Assembly: GCA_013289615.1 (NCBI GenBank)
Contig: JABCZO010000037.1
Location: 1 to 34,738, forward strand
Length of the DNA: 34,738 nucleotides
Source: Gammaproteobacteria bacterium
GTDB taxonomy: Bacteria; Pseudomonadota; Gammaproteobacteria; Steroidobacterales; Steroidobacteraceae
Direction: 5' to 3'
The position numbers and the translations under genes are program-made. Positions 19,601 to 28,309 of the stretch are shown here, in pieces (position 1 is the stretch's first letter; every line of letters begins with the position of its first letter). Under the pieces are notes generated by a model, which worked only from the letters and a program-made list of their open reading frames with translations, ran no database searches and was not told where the DNA came from.

Positions 19601-20098
19601 CAGCGCCACCGCCAACGCGGTGTCGCGATACCACGGCGCATGCGCCACCGCGACCGTGGTCAGCACATCGATGCTCGCGGCGACCGCCTTGTACTGCAGC
19701 GCGATATAAGGAATCGCTGCAGCCAGCGCGATCAGGGTGACCAGTACCGCCAGCGACCGGCTCTTGCCGAAGCGCGATGCGATGAAATCGGCGATCGAAC
19801 TGACATTGTGCGCGCGGCCGATCTCGACCAGGCGCTCCATGAACGGCAACGCGAACAGGAACACCAGCGCCGGCCCGAGATAGATCGGCAGATACCCCCA
19901 GCCCTCCCGCACCGCGCTGCCGACGGCACCAAAGAAGGTCCAGGAGGTGCAATACACACCGAGTGCAAGCCCGTAAATATAGGGCCGGAGTTGGCGTTGA
20001 TTGGTATAGAGGCGGTGCCGATCACCGTAGAACGCGATCGCAAAAAGGCACCCGAGATACCCCACCGCCATCAGCGACAGCAGCCAGCCCGAGAACAT
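16664..20098 (-). CDS. crbS: CrbS-type hybrid sensor histidine kinase with N-terminal sodium:solute symporter domain
   Basis: This 1144-residue inner-membrane sensor fuses a transporter to a kinase. Residues 1 to about 500 form an SLC5-like (sodium:solute symporter) domain with about 13 helices, including ALGVYCTSWTFFGAVGSAV and GRAHNVSSIADFIASRFGKS. A linker and a PAS domain near 640-740 (ENITQGISVVDAQMRIVAWN) and a coiled coil follow. The kinase core has phosphoacceptor His785 in AAASHDLLQPLNAAR, the N box IIQNYLSNALRYT and G boxes DTGPGIAE and KGLGLGLSI. A C-terminal receiver domain (from about 1019) has phosphoacceptor Asp1069 in ILADYHLGDGVDG. Length and order equal those of CrbS, the acetate-switch sensor that acts through CrbR on acs. 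A 6-bp dyad lies about 70 bp upstream. Confidence 0.9.
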   Translation of the reverse strand: MFSGWLLSLMAVGYLGCLFAIAFYGDRHRLYTNQRQLRPYIYGLALGVYCTSWTFFGAVGSAVREGWGYLPIYLGPALVFLFALPFMERLVEIGRAHNVSSIADFIASRFGKSRSLAVLVTLIALAAAIPYIALQYKAVAASIDVLTTVAVAHAPWYRDTALAVALIMALFAVLFGARRVDATRHREGLMLAIAFESLLKLLAFVAVGVFACLQLRGHPWLLPPGLATGSTLFTGNELMSTVLAAAAIFCLPRQFQVGVVECARTSDLKLARWLLPAYLGLFSVVVVPVVALGTRNGLSLHTASDSLILTLPMSYGASWLTVLVYLGGLSAATAMVVVASTALATMISNDIAAPILWRQRLEDGSSLGRRVLWVRRAAIFTLALLAFTYYRSTSGSISLAAIGMLSFAAVAQFAPGIFAALYWSGASSAGVFWGMLSGFITWAYLLLLPNLVAGGLLPHFLADYSSPGAVGPRALLALTLNVSVMLIVSARRGVTLQERLAARAFVAPKRPAAGLSAMTSQVGDLETVAARIIGAAAARHALQEYAALSSQELPKPAAPADRGLLQHFERVLAGSIGASSARVVLTHALKRKGLEVDEVAELLDETSQELRFSRQLLQATMENITQGISVVDAQMRIVAWNRRYLDLLGYPDGMVYVGRPVADLILWNAEQGGMGPGDPLQQVEKRLAHMRAGTAYTFQRARRNGQVYNIHGQPMTGGGFVTTYTDITEFKRHEQALLDAKQGLEERVAQRTQELSASLEAQRMAKQEAETANVSKTRFFAAASHDLLQPLNAARLFVSALESRARAHPELQELTIRIDASMRAAEELLDDLLDVARLDSGVLKPDISSFPIIELLEELRRQYAPLAHARHLRLSIVGSHEVVRSDRVLLRRIIQNYLSNALRYTKRGGVVVGCRRRAGELEVAVYDTGPGIAEHQRQRMYDEFSRCEQASPWGEKGLGLGLSICDRLARLMNHTLTFASCPGRGSAFGVRVARDVRARRAKRIGPQRPAPDPIGLRGLRVLCVDNDCSILDGMEALLGQWGVQVLKARNSAEAAQVGAQVEIDTILADYHLGDGVDGIELLRRLRESSCPASSAALISADHGAELALLARTAGYPLLHKPLRPAALRALLSAFRRQPSKVSAA

Positions 20099-20554
20099 AG
20101 CCCCCCCTTCTTTTCGACACTCTAAGCCGACCCCCGGCGCAAGACAAATGCACGCCCGCGCCGGTTGTTGCGGACCTGCAACATACGACCTTAGTCGATC
20201 AGGTGGCCCAGACTCGCCTCAATTGCGACCAAAGTGGAATACCGGGCGCCGGTGTGCAAGTCGAGGATCTGCCTGTCAATGCGGATCGGAGGATCGGATC
20301 CAATGGCGGCGACAGACGCAACCGACCGGGACGCGATCCATGATGAGTCGCGTTGTCGGGCGCTGCACCGGCGCAACAGGTGTTGGCTCCAGGGGCTGAG
20401 GGTGCGATCGGTCGCCTACGATCTCCCGATGCCGGTCGCGGCGGCCTATCGATACTGCTCGGCTTGGTGGCAGTGCTGACCGGCGCTGGTGTCCAAATCC
20501 GTCCGACTGTGGCGCGGCGGCCCGATTGCAAAACGATTTTAACGGAGGGGTACG
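20099..20554. other. Divergent intergenic region, crbS-like kinase / porin
   Basis: This stretch of 456 bp lies between divergent genes. Several overlapping open frames cross it on both strands, but none shows a family signature, and they end at random relative to the flanking genes. It should contain the promoters of both genes. A dyad at 20166-20183 is listed separately. The porin ribosome-binding site GGAGGGG is at its right end. Confidence 0.5.
20166..20183. promoter_or_regulatory. Dyad TGTTGC-N6-GCAACA upstream of the crbS-like gene
   Basis: A perfect 6-bp inverted repeat with a 6-bp spacer (18 bp in all) lies 68-85 bp upstream of the kinase start. This is a plausible operator for a dimeric regulator, but a short dyad can arise by chance. 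Confidence 0.3.
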
Positions 20555-21964
20555 ATGAAACGTTCAAGTTACCTGACCGGGGCCGGATTTGCCCTGGCGC
20601 TTGGCTGTGCATCCGCGCAAGCGGAGATGAAGGACCCGCTACCTGACAGCCTGTCGCTGGGCGGCGTGACCGTTTACGGAACGGTCGACGTCGGCTACGC
20701 GTATCAGAGTAAGGGTGTTCCGCTGAGCGCTACGCTGCCCGGCGGTCTTGAGTATCAGGCCTTCACGACGACGCGAAATTTCTCCGGCTCCCAGACGACG
20801 GTCGCTGAGAGCGGCCTCGAGCAATCCAAGATCGGAATCAGGGTGTCGGAGCCGATCGCCGGCGATGTGAACCTGGTTGCGACGGCCGAGACCGGGTTCA
20901 ACCCGCTATCGGGCCAGTTGACCGATGCCTGCGCCAGCCTTGCCTCAAACAGTGGCAAGACAGTGGGACATCAGACCGCGAATGCCGACAGCAGCCGTTG
21001 CGGCCAGGCCTTCAACAGCGTTCTGAATGGCGGCGCGAGCAGCGCGACGTTCGGTACGCTGACGATCGGCCGTCACAACTCGCTGCAGCTCGCCGCGCTG
21101 TTGGGCTACGACCCACAAGCGCTTTCCTATGCGTTCTCGTTTCTGGGGTATTCAGGCTTTAACGGCGGCGCCGGCAGTACCCAGGCGGCACGCTGGGATA
21201 ACTCGATCAGATACGGGTATACCAACGGTCCCGTGCATCTTGCGGTCTTGTACTCCAACGGTGGCCAGGATACCGGGCTTTTCGGCCATTCCTACGGCGT
21301 CAATGCCGGGGTGACCGTCCAGGGTCTGTCCGTGGACGCCGTGTATGAGAATGAAAAGGGCGCCGTTAACCTCAGAAGTTCCTTCGACAATGGCGCGAGC
21401 CCGGTTCCCACCCCGGGATTGGCGGCCTTCATCTCCGATAATGAGTCGTATAACGTCATGGGTAAGTACACCTTTGAGTTCGGCGACTCGGCGATGAAGG
21501 ATAAGCTCACGCTCTACGCCGGCTACTCCCATCTGCAAAAATCGCATGCGGACTACACCGGCGGTAACGCCGAAGGTGATTATCCGATTGCGGTCGGGAT
21601 CAACATCAACAACTCCGCCGTTTACAACATGGAGTGGTTGGGCGCCAGGTACGCGCTCAGTTCCGGCTGGAACTTCGTCGGCGCGTTTTATCACATCACT
21701 CAGAACAGCTGGACCATCGGCCTTACACCGACCGGCACGCAAGGCATCGGTTGCAGCGCGGCGGGCCTGCTGTGCTCAGGCGACTTTAATGAGGCCTCCC
21801 TGGTGGCCGACTACATCATCAACAAGCACTATGATGTGTATGGCGGTGTGAACTACTCGGAGGTCACCGACGGCCTGGCCAACGGGTTTGTCGGCACCAC
21901 CGTAGGGACCTCCGGATCTGAAGCACAGACGACCGTCATGTTCGGCTTTCGTGTGAAATTCTGA
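20555..21964 (+). CDS. Gram-negative porin
   Basis: This is an outer-membrane trimeric porin for small solutes. The 469-residue protein has a signal peptide ending at ASAQA, then the porin start VTVYGTVDVGYAYQS. Later segments are EQSKIGIRVSEPIAGDVNLV, SSATFGTLTIGRHNS and WDNSIRYGYTNGPVHLAVLY, with alternating beta-strand patterns, and it ends VMFGFRVKF with the terminal Phe needed for outer-membrane assembly. The start has GGAGGGG at the right distance. It resembles the porin family common in Burkholderia and related groups. Its neighbour upstream is the crbS-like kinase and downstream an MFS carrier, so it may serve uptake of small carboxylates, which is an inference. Confidence 0.9.
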   Translation: MKRSSYLTGAGFALALGCASAQAEMKDPLPDSLSLGGVTVYGTVDVGYAYQSKGVPLSATLPGGLEYQAFTTTRNFSGSQTTVAESGLEQSKIGIRVSEPIAGDVNLVATAETGFNPLSGQLTDACASLASNSGKTVGHQTANADSSRCGQAFNSVLNGGASSATFGTLTIGRHNSLQLAALLGYDPQALSYAFSFLGYSGFNGGAGSTQAARWDNSIRYGYTNGPVHLAVLYSNGGQDTGLFGHSYGVNAGVTVQGLSVDAVYENEKGAVNLRSSFDNGASPVPTPGLAAFISDNESYNVMGKYTFEFGDSAMKDKLTLYAGYSHLQKSHADYTGGNAEGDYPIAVGININNSAVYNMEWLGARYALSSGWNFVGAFYHITQNSWTIGLTPTGTQGIGCSAAGLLCSGDFNEASLVADYIINKHYDVYGGVNYSEVTDGLANGFVGTTVGTSGSEAQTTVMFGFRVKF

Positions 21965-21985
21965 CGCCGGGATCGAGCGCGCATT

Positions 21986-22073
21986 GCGGAGCCATGATCG
22001 ACGCAGCACGATAAATAATCGCCGCAACGGAAACAGCGTGGTGCCATCCGCCAGCGGCGGATAGGCGCTGCGC
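21986..22073 (-). pseudogene. Partial duplicate of the 3' end of tam
   Basis: The minus strand reads RSAYPPLADGTTLFPLRRLF followed by IVLRRS, nearly identical to the last residues of the intact tam gene at 24049-24816. By eye the DNA agrees with 24043-24130 at all but about 12 of 90 positions, with one mismatch in a central stretch of over 40 bp. Here the tam stop codon is lost and the similarity ends at 22073, so only about 27 codons survive. It directly follows the porin, as the intact tam end directly follows the MFS gene. The two copies form direct repeats flanking the MFS gene. Confidence 0.88.
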
Positions 22074-22381
22074 ACGATGATCAGCAACGCGATCCGCCCT
22101 GCACGCGGCGGCTACTGGTGCGCAGCTGCCATGTTGGCAATTGCGGCCATGGGCAATTCGCACACCCGGCGTTGCCGATCGGAAAAGGTGTAACACGATC
22201 GTACAAATCTTGTGCTACCTAAGTCTAACGGGAGCGCGCTTGCAGCGGGCCGCGATACGTCGGGTATACTCGTGCACAGTTGGCGCCTCGAGGTAGCGCC
22301 GTGCGGTACCAGCCTCAAAGATTGGATCGCACGACGAACTTTTCTGTTTGAAAGACACAATTAGCGCCGGGGGAACACGCT
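22074..22381. other. Intergenic region upstream of the MFS gene with a putative promoter
   Basis: No gene was seen in these 308 bp. TTGCAG (22240-22245) and TATACT (22265-22270), 19 bp apart, could be -35 and -10 elements. Transcription would start about 105 bp before the ATG at 22382, which has GGGGGAA upstream. A near-repeat of GGCAATT occurs twice around 22135-22160, with no assigned meaning. Confidence 0.4.
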
Positions 22382-24013
22382 ATGGCGACGACAATGACGC
22401 AGGCTCTACCTCAGTCCGACAAGATGACGGGCGAAGAAAGAAAGGTGATCTTGGCCTCATCGGTCGGAACGGTATTCGAGTGGTACGATTTCTACATCTA
22501 CGGCACGCTCGCCACCATCCTTGCAAAGCAGTTCTTCTCCGGGGTGGAGCCGCAGGCCGCCTTCATCTTCACCCTGCTGGCCTTCGCCGCCGGCTTTGCG
22601 GTGCGTCCGTTCGGCGCCCTGCTCTTCGGGCACATCGGTGATCTGGTCGGCCGGAAGTACACCTTCATCATCACGATCACCTGCATGGGCATGGGGACCT
22701 TCCTGATCGGCCTGCTGCCATCATTCGCAACGGCCGGTATCTTCGCACCGATCCTGCTGATTGCCCTGCGGCTGCTCCAGGGCCTGGCTCTCGGCGGCGA
22801 ATACGGTGGCGCCGCGATCTATGTCGCCGAGCACGCGCCGAAGGGAAAACGCGGCCTGTACACGTCCTGGATTCAGACCACGGCGACGCTGGGGCTGTTT
22901 GTGGCGCTGCTGCTCGTGCTCGGTGTGCGCACCTACCTCGGGGAGGATGCCTTCGGCGCCTGGGGCTGGCGGGTGCCGTTCCTGGTCTCCATTGTCCTGC
23001 TGGCGGTGTCGCTGTGGATCCGCCTGCAGCTCAACGAGTCGCCGATGTTCCTGCGGATGAAGGAAGAGGGCAAGAGGTCGAAAGCCCCGCTGAGGGAAGC
23101 CTTCGGCACCTGGCGCTTTGCCCGGATCGCGATCCTGGCCCTGCTGGGCGCGACCGCCGGCGAAGCGGTGGTCTGGTACGGCGGGCAGTTCTATGCGCTG
23201 TTCTTCCTGACCACGACCCTCAGCGTGAAAGCGACCACGGCTCAGATCATGATCGCGGTCGCGCTGGCCCTCGGCACACCATTCTTCATCCTGTTCGGCT
23301 GGCTGTCCGACCGGATCGGCCGCAAGCCCATCATCATGGCCGGATTTGCACTCGCCGCGCTCACCTACTTTCCGATCTTTCAGGCCATCACGCATTACGC
23401 GAACCCCGCTCTGGAAACGGCCCTGGCCCACTCGCCGGTCACGGTCACGGCCGATCCGGGGGAATGCGCCTTCCAGTTCAACCCGGTTGGCACGGCGAAG
23501 TTCAAGAGCTCCTGCGACACAGTAAAATCCAGTCTGGCCAGGCTGTCGGTCAACTACGCGAACGTGGTGGCAGCACCGGGTACCACGGCCTCAGTCCAGA
23601 TTGGCGAAGAGACCATCGCCGCCGATGCGCCTGATTTCGCCAAGGTCCTGAAGGCGGCCGTCGTCAAGCATGGTTACCCGGCGAGCGCGGATCCCGCCAA
23701 GATCAATAGCGTCATGACGGTGCTGCTGCTTACCGTCCTCGTGATCTACGTGACGCTGGTGTATGCGCCGATCGCCGCCTGGCTGGTCGAACTGTTCCCG
23801 ACCAGGATCCGCTACAGCGGCCTGTCGCTGCCCTATCATATTGGCAACGGCTGGTTCGGCGGCTTCCTGCCCGCGACCGTGTTCGCGATCGTGGCGTCGA
23901 CGGGGAACATCTACGCCGGTCTGTGGTACCCGATCGTAGTCGCGTCCGCCAGCCTTGTGATCGGTATGATCTTCCTGCCCGAAACGCGCGACGTCGACAT
24001 CACCAAGTCCTGA
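22382..24013 (+). CDS. MFS transporter, metabolite:H+ symporter (MHS) family, with large periplasmic loop
   Basis: This inner-membrane carrier belongs to the group containing ProP, KgtP and ShiA, which cotransport carboxylates or osmolytes with protons. The 543-residue protein begins SSVGTVFEWYDFYIYGTLAT, an MHS hallmark, and carries the MFS loop motifs GHIGDLVGRKYT and GWLSDRIGRKPI, and RLLQGLALGGEYGGA in helix 4. The end has WLVELFPTRIRYSGLSLPYH and FLPETRDVDI. An insert of about 105 residues near 335-440, between helices 9 and 10, should be periplasmic. It contains two Cys 16 residues apart in ECAFQFN...SSCDTVK. The gene is flanked by direct repeats of the tam 3' end. The substrate is unknown, and acetate-family acids would suit the neighbourhood. 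Confidence 0.9.
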   Translation: MATTMTQALPQSDKMTGEERKVILASSVGTVFEWYDFYIYGTLATILAKQFFSGVEPQAAFIFTLLAFAAGFAVRPFGALLFGHIGDLVGRKYTFIITITCMGMGTFLIGLLPSFATAGIFAPILLIALRLLQGLALGGEYGGAAIYVAEHAPKGKRGLYTSWIQTTATLGLFVALLLVLGVRTYLGEDAFGAWGWRVPFLVSIVLLAVSLWIRLQLNESPMFLRMKEEGKRSKAPLREAFGTWRFARIAILALLGATAGEAVVWYGGQFYALFFLTTTLSVKATTAQIMIAVALALGTPFFILFGWLSDRIGRKPIIMAGFALAALTYFPIFQAITHYANPALETALAHSPVTVTADPGECAFQFNPVGTAKFKSSCDTVKSSLARLSVNYANVVAAPGTTASVQIGEETIAADAPDFAKVLKAAVVKHGYPASADPAKINSVMTVLLLTVLVIYVTLVYAPIAAWLVELFPTRIRYSGLSLPYHIGNGWFGGFLPATVFAIVASTGNIYAGLWYPIVVASASLVIGMIFLPETRDVDITKS

Positions 24014-24048
24014 GGGCGAGCAGCGCCGCGCGCTCAGGCGTTCCGGAG

Positions 24049-24816
24049 CTATGCCCGACGCAGCACGATGAATAGACGCCGGAACGGAAACAGCGTGGTG
24101 CCATCCGCCAGTGGCGGATAGGCGGCGCGCAGGCGCAGCGCATAATCGGCCTCGAAGGCGACGCGCTGCGCCGCATCGAGGCGGTCGAGAAACGGCATCA
24201 GCCAGGTCCCTTTGGTCCATTCCTTGACCGGATCGTCTCCGGACAGCACCTGCAGATACTCGGTCTCCCAGATGTCCAGCTCCTGTGCCAGCGGCGCGAG
24301 CAGCGCGTAATAGAACTGCGCCTCGCGTACCGGCGCCGCTCCCAGCAGCGGCTCAAGCTTGCTGCGCCAGGGGCCGGCGCGCGCGGTGGCATCGATCAGC
24401 GTGTGGGAAGGCGCGGCGAAGTTGCGTGGCATCTGGATGGCCAGCACGCCGCGCGGCGACAGGGCCTGCACCAGTGCGGGAAACAGCTGCTGGTGATTGG
24501 GCAACCAGTGCAGCGCCGCGTTCGAATAGATGACATCGGCCTGGCGCTCGGGCCGCCAGCCCGCAAGGCTATGCTGCACCCATTGCACCTGCGGTAGCGC
24601 CTTGGCCGCCTGCTCGAGCATGGGCGCGGAATCGTCCACGCCGATGACCTGCGCGCGCGGCCAGCGCTGCAGCAGCGCGGCGGTGACATTGCCGGCCCCG
24701 CAGCCCAGGTCGTAGACCAGGTCGGGCTGCTCGCTCGGTATGCGCGCCAGCAGGTCCATTGCCGGCCGCAGGCGCGGCTGCGAGAATTTCAGGTACTGTG
24801 CCGGGTTCCAGCTCAT
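24049..24816 (-). CDS. tam: Trans-aconitate 2-methyltransferase
   Basis: Tam is a cytoplasmic SAM-dependent methyltransferase that esterifies trans-aconitate, a toxic by-product of the TCA cycle. From the ATG at 24816 the protein has 255 residues (E. coli 252). It starts MSWNPAQYLKFSQPRLRPAM, typical for Tam. The SAM site is VYDLGCGAGNVTAALLQRWP with the acidic loop VIGVDDSAPMLEQA, then ADVIYSNAALHWLPNHQQLF, LAIQMPRNFAAPSHTLI and the C-terminal YPPLADGTTLFPFRRLFIVL. An earlier in-frame start at 24831 adds five residues. The stop lies 35 bp from the convergent MFS gene. A copy of its last ~27 codons lies 2 kb away at 21986-22073. Confidence 0.94.
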   Translation of the reverse strand: MSWNPAQYLKFSQPRLRPAMDLLARIPSEQPDLVYDLGCGAGNVTAALLQRWPRAQVIGVDDSAPMLEQAAKALPQVQWVQHSLAGWRPERQADVIYSNAALHWLPNHQQLFPALVQALSPRGVLAIQMPRNFAAPSHTLIDATARAGPWRSKLEPLLGAAPVREAQFYYALLAPLAQELDIWETEYLQVLSGDDPVKEWTKGTWLMPFLDRLDAAQRVAFEADYALRLRAAYPPLADGTTLFPFRRLFIVLRRA

Positions 24817-24910
24817 GTGAAGGAACAGCATAGCGGGATTCAGGCCGACAGACGCGGCCTGCGCGCCGCGCCGACACTGCTGCGCCCGTGGGCAGGGAAA
24901 AGGAACGGCT

Positions 24911-27562
24911 GTGCCAGGGAATAAATTAGCCCGCTATCGCTCCAAACGGGACTTCCGCCAGACGGCCGAACCCAGCGGTACACTACGGCTCGCGAAGTCG
25001 AAGCGGCTGCGATTCGTGATACAGAAACACGACGCACGCAGGCTGCACTACGACCTGCGCCTGGAGCTGGATGGCGTGTTCAAGTCCTGGGCGGTCACCC
25101 GCGGCCCATCGCTCAATCCGGCCGACAAGCGACTGGCGGTTGAAGTCGAGGACCACCCGCTCGACTACGGCGATTTCGAGGGCACGATCGCGCACGGACA
25201 GTACGGCGGCGGCGCGGTGCAGCTGTGGGATCGCGGCTACTGGCAGCCATTGCCGGGCGCCTCTGCCGCAGCCGCGCTGAAGGCCGGGGAGCTCAAGTTC
25301 GAACTGCAAGGCGAGCGCCTGCACGGCAGCTGGGTGCTGGTGCGCATGCGCCGCGATCGCGACGGCGGCAAGCGTACCAACTGGCTGCTGATCAAACACC
25401 GCGATGAGGCCGCGGATGCAGAGCATGCGCAAGCCCTGCTGGCGCAGGATCGCTCGATCGCCTCCGGGCGCAGCATGAGTCAGATCGCCGCGGGCCGCGG
25501 CAAGGGCCCAAAGCCGTTCATGCTGGTCGCGGGCACCGGCGCTACACCCGACGCGGTCTGGCCATCGAAGCGCGCGGCGGCATTGAAGGGCGCTAGCAAG
25601 CGCGCCGCGCGGGCGATGCCACGCTTCATCGAACCGCAACTGGCCACGCTGGTCGATCGGCCGCCAGGTTCGGCGGACTGGGTACACGAGGTCAAGTTCG
25701 ACGGCTACCGCGTGCAGCTGCGGGTCGAGGGCGGCGCGGCCGTGCTGCGCACGCGCAAGGGCCTCGATTGGAGCGAGCGGTTCCCGGAGATTGCGCGCCA
25801 AGCGGCCAGTCTTCCGGACTGCATCCTCGATGGTGAAATTGTCGCACTCGATGCGCATCAGGTGCCTGATTTCGCAGCCCTGCAGGCGGCGCTGTCCGAG
25901 CATCAGACGGCAAAGCTGACCTGCTTTGTATTCGACCTGCTGTTTCTGGGCGGCGAGGATCTTCGGCCACTGCCGTTGGCGCAGCGCAAGCAGCGGCTGC
26001 GCCAGCTGCTACCGGATCAGCGCCCAGGCAACATCCGCTACGTCGATCACTTCGACGCCAACGCCGATGCGGTGCTGGCCTCCGCCTGCCGCATGTCGCT
26101 CGAGGGCATCGTCTCCAAGCGCATCGACGCGCCCTACGCGTCCGGACGCGCCGGCGCCTGGACCAAGAGCAAGTGCCGCGCGGGGCATGAAGTGGTCATC
26201 GGCGGCTATACCTTCCGCGAGGGAGCGCCGCGATCGCTGCTGGTCGGCGTGCACCGCGGCGATAAGCTGGTGTATGTCGGTCGGGTCGGCACCGGTTTCG
26301 GCCAACAGGCGGTCAAGGCACTGCTGACGCGGCTGAAGGCGGTCAGCGCCACACGCAGTCCGTTCTCCGGAGCCGACGCTGCCCCATCGGAGTCCGGCGT
26401 GCGCTGGGTGAAGCCTGAGCTGGTAGCCGAGATCGAATTTGCCGGCTGGACCGGTGCAGGCATGGTGCGTCAGGCCGCCTTCAAGGGCCTGCGCGAAGAC
26501 AAGCCGGCAACGGAGGTGCAGGCGGAAAAGCCGTCGACACTGGTACCGGCTGATGTCAGGCCATTGGCGGCGAAGACTGCCACGGCCGCCCGCCGCAGCG
26601 CCACACCCAGGGGTGGCAAAGCCCCGACAACTCCGGGCGCCACCGGCGCCGACCAGGTACTGGGTGTGGGCATCTCGCAGCCCGCCAAGAGCCTGTGGCC
26701 CGATGCCGGCGACGGCCGCCCGGTCAGCAAGCTCGAGCTGGCGCAGTACTACGCGGCCGTGGGCGCGTGGATGATCGCGCATGTGGAAGGACGGCCGTGC
26801 TCGCTGGTTCGTGCGCCCGATGGCATCGGGCACGGGAAATTCTTCCAGCGGCACGCGATGCCCGGGACGTCGAACCTGCTGCAGCTGGTCACGGTACGCG
26901 GCGATCGCAAGCCATACCTGCAGATCGATCGCGTCGAGGGCCTGGTCGCGGCCGCGCAGATCGCAGCGCTCGAATTGCACCCGTGGAACTGCGTCGCGAA
27001 CAAGCCGGAGGTGCCAGGGCGGCTGGTATTCGATCTGGACCCGGCACCCGATGTGCCATTCAGCGCGGTGATCAAGGCCGCGATCGAACTGCGCGAGCGG
27101 CTGGACGCGCTGGGGCTGCGCGCGTTCTGCAAGAGCACCGGTGGCAAGGGCCTGCACGTCGTCACGCCATTGTCGAACGATCGTGCAGCGCTCGACTGGC
27201 CGACCGCCAAGACCTTCGCGCAGGCGCTGTGCGTGCGGATGGCCGCCGACAGCCCGCAGCGCTACCTGACCACGATGGCGAAAAAGGATCGCGCTGGCCG
27301 CATCTTCCTCGACTACCTGCGTAACGATCGCATGGCGACCGCGGTCGCGCCGCTGTCACCGCGCGCGCGCGAAGGCGCCACGGTATCGATGCCGCTGCTG
27401 TGGCCGCAGGTGAAATCGGGCCTGGACCCAAAGCGCTTCACGGTGCGCAGCGCACCGGCGCTGTTGACGCGCGACAAACCCTGGCAGGACTATGGCAAGT
27501 CCGGCAAGTCGCTGCGAGCGGCGATCAAGCGATTCACCAGCGCCAGAAAACGCCGTGGCTAG
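24911..27562 (+). CDS. ligD: ATP-dependent DNA ligase D (phosphoesterase-ligase-polymerase)
   Basis: LigD repairs double-strand breaks by non-homologous end joining, normally together with Ku. The 883-residue protein starts at a GTG with AAGGAA upstream. It has three domains. The 3'-phosphoesterase (about 30-160) has [18 protein letters not shown] and [13 protein letters not shown], with His40, His46, Asp48, His82 and Tyr86 matching the known active site. The ATP-dependent ligase (about 240-530) has the nucleotidyl Lys262 in [12 protein letters not shown] and LEGIVSKR. The primase-polymerase (about 590-880) has the metal-binding pair near Asp708/Asp710 in LVFDLDPAP and [10 protein letters not shown] basic Ala/Pro-rich linker joins the last two. 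The order is that of Pseudomonas LigD. No ku gene lies in the window. Confidence 0.96.
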   Translation: MPGNKLARYRSKRDFRQTAEPSGTLRLAKSKRLRFVIQKHDARRLHYDLRLELDGVFKSWAVTRGPSLNPADKRLAVEVEDHPLDYGDFEGTIAHGQYGGGAVQLWDRGYWQPLPGASAAAALKAGELKFELQGERLHGSWVLVRMRRDRDGGKRTNWLLIKHRDEAADAEHAQALLAQDRSIASGRSMSQIAAGRGKGPKPFMLVAGTGATPDAVWPSKRAAALKGASKRAARAMPRFIEPQLATLVDRPPGSADWVHEVKFDGYRVQLRVEGGAAVLRTRKGLDWSERFPEIARQAASLPDCILDGEIVALDAHQVPDFAALQAALSEHQTAKLTCFVFDLLFLGGEDLRPLPLAQRKQRLRQLLPDQRPGNIRYVDHFDANADAVLASACRMSLEGIVSKRIDAPYASGRAGAWTKSKCRAGHEVVIGGYTFREGAPRSLLVGVHRGDKLVYVGRVGTGFGQQAVKALLTRLKAVSATRSPFSGADAAPSESGVRWVKPELVAEIEFAGWTGAGMVRQAAFKGLREDKPATEVQAEKPSTLVPADVRPLAAKTATAARRSATPRGGKAPTTPGATGADQVLGVGISQPAKSLWPDAGDGRPVSKLELAQYYAAVGAWMIAHVEGRPCSLVRAPDGIGHGKFFQRHAMPGTSNLLQLVTVRGDRKPYLQIDRVEGLVAAAQIAALELHPWNCVANKPEVPGRLVFDLDPAPDVPFSAVIKAAIELRERLDALGLRAFCKSTGGKGLHVVTPLSNDRAALDWPTAKTFAQALCVRMAADSPQRYLTTMAKKDRAGRIFLDYLRNDRMATAVAPLSPRAREGATVSMPLLWPQVKSGLDPKRFTVRSAPALLTRDKPWQDYGKSGKSLRAAIKRFTSARKRRG

Positions 27563-27573
27563 CCCGCGACATC

Positions 27574-27591
27574 GCAGCGGCCGCGCGCTGC
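27574..27591. terminator. GC-rich hairpin between convergent ligD and the moxX-like gene
   Basis: GCAGCG and CGCTGC form a 6-bp perfect stem with a 6-base loop in the 108-bp gap between convergent genes. There is no T-run. It could reduce read-through in both directions, but the surrounding sequence is so GC-rich that chance stems are common. Confidence 0.3.
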
Positions 27592-27670
27592 GGCGCGGCG
27601 CAAGGCACCCGCCCGGCGCGCCAGCTGACGATCTGTCGGCAGCACATTGAAGGCGCGCCGGCGCCGGCGT

Positions 27671-28309
27671 TCAGAGCAGGTTGTGGCGCAGCGCCAGCAG
27701 CACCAGTTCAACATCACTGCCAATGTGCAGCTTCTGCTTGATCACGGTGTGGTAGTTGGCGATAGTCTTGGTACTCAGGTTGAGAATTCGCGCAATCTCT
27801 GCCGCCGGGCGCCCCGTGACCAGCAGGCGAAATATCTCGAACTCGCGCGCGCCCAGCGCTTGCACGGGGTTGTCATTTCCCGTCAGTTTCAGAACGGCGA
27901 TCGCCTTGGCGACGTCATCACTCAGAAACAGCTGTCCCGCCGCCACCGCGACCACGGCGGTGGCCAGCACCTCCGGTGCGTTACTCTTGGTGACGTAACC
28001 CCGCGCTCCCAGCTGTATTGCTCGCACCGCGAGCGAGGCATCCTCGTGCATGCTGAAGACCAGAATCTTTGCATCCGATTGCCGTTCGGTTATGCGGCGG
28101 ATGATCTCGAAGCCGCTTACACCCGGCATTGATAGATCCAGTACCAGGACATCCGGCGCGTGCTCGACATACAGCAGGTAGGCGCGCTCGCCGCTGTCCG
28201 CCTCGGCGACGACGCGGATGTCCGCTTCCTGCTCAAGCAGGCGACGGAATCCGGCCCGCACCACCGCGTGGTCGTCGACCAGCATGATCCTGATAGGCTT
28301 AGCATTCAT
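27671..28309 (-). CDS. NarL/LuxR-type response regulator, partner of the MoxY-like kinase
   Basis: This 212-residue DNA-binding response regulator has a receiver domain with Asp12-Asp13 (IMLVDDHAVVRAGF), phosphoacceptor Asp58 in VLVLDLSMPGVSGFEI and the conserved Lys in ARGYVTKSNAPE. Its LuxR-type helix-turn-helix is at about 147-205 (LGAREFEIFRLLVTGRPAAE, LSTKTIANYHTVIKQKLHIG). Its ATG overlaps the kinase stop by four bases (ATGA), so the two are translationally coupled. The pair resembles MoxY/MoxX, which controls methanol oxidation in Paracoccus. The similarity of the regulator alone would not show that, and the kinase and context do. Likely targets are the divergent TonB receptor gene and possibly the alcohol-oxidation genes, which is an inference. 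Confidence 0.88.
   Translation of the reverse strand: MNAKPIRIMLVDDHAVVRAGFRRLLEQEADIRVVAEADSGERAYLLYVEHAPDVLVLDLSMPGVSGFEIIRRITERQSDAKILVFSMHEDASLAVRAIQLGARGYVTKSNAPEVLATAVVAVAAGQLFLSDDVAKAIAVLKLTGNDNPVQALGAREFEIFRLLVTGRPAAEIARILNLSTKTIANYHTVIKQKLHIGSDVELVLLALRHNLL

Noticed and set aside
20148..20646. Overlapping open frames in the crbS-porin gap
   Set aside because: Three frames overlap on one strand with no family signature or ribosome-binding site, as expected for chance frames in GC-rich DNA.
21986..24130. Insertion sequence or transposon around the MFS gene
   Set aside because: The flanking repeats are tam coding sequence in direct orientation. No transposase, terminal inverted repeat or target duplication is visible.
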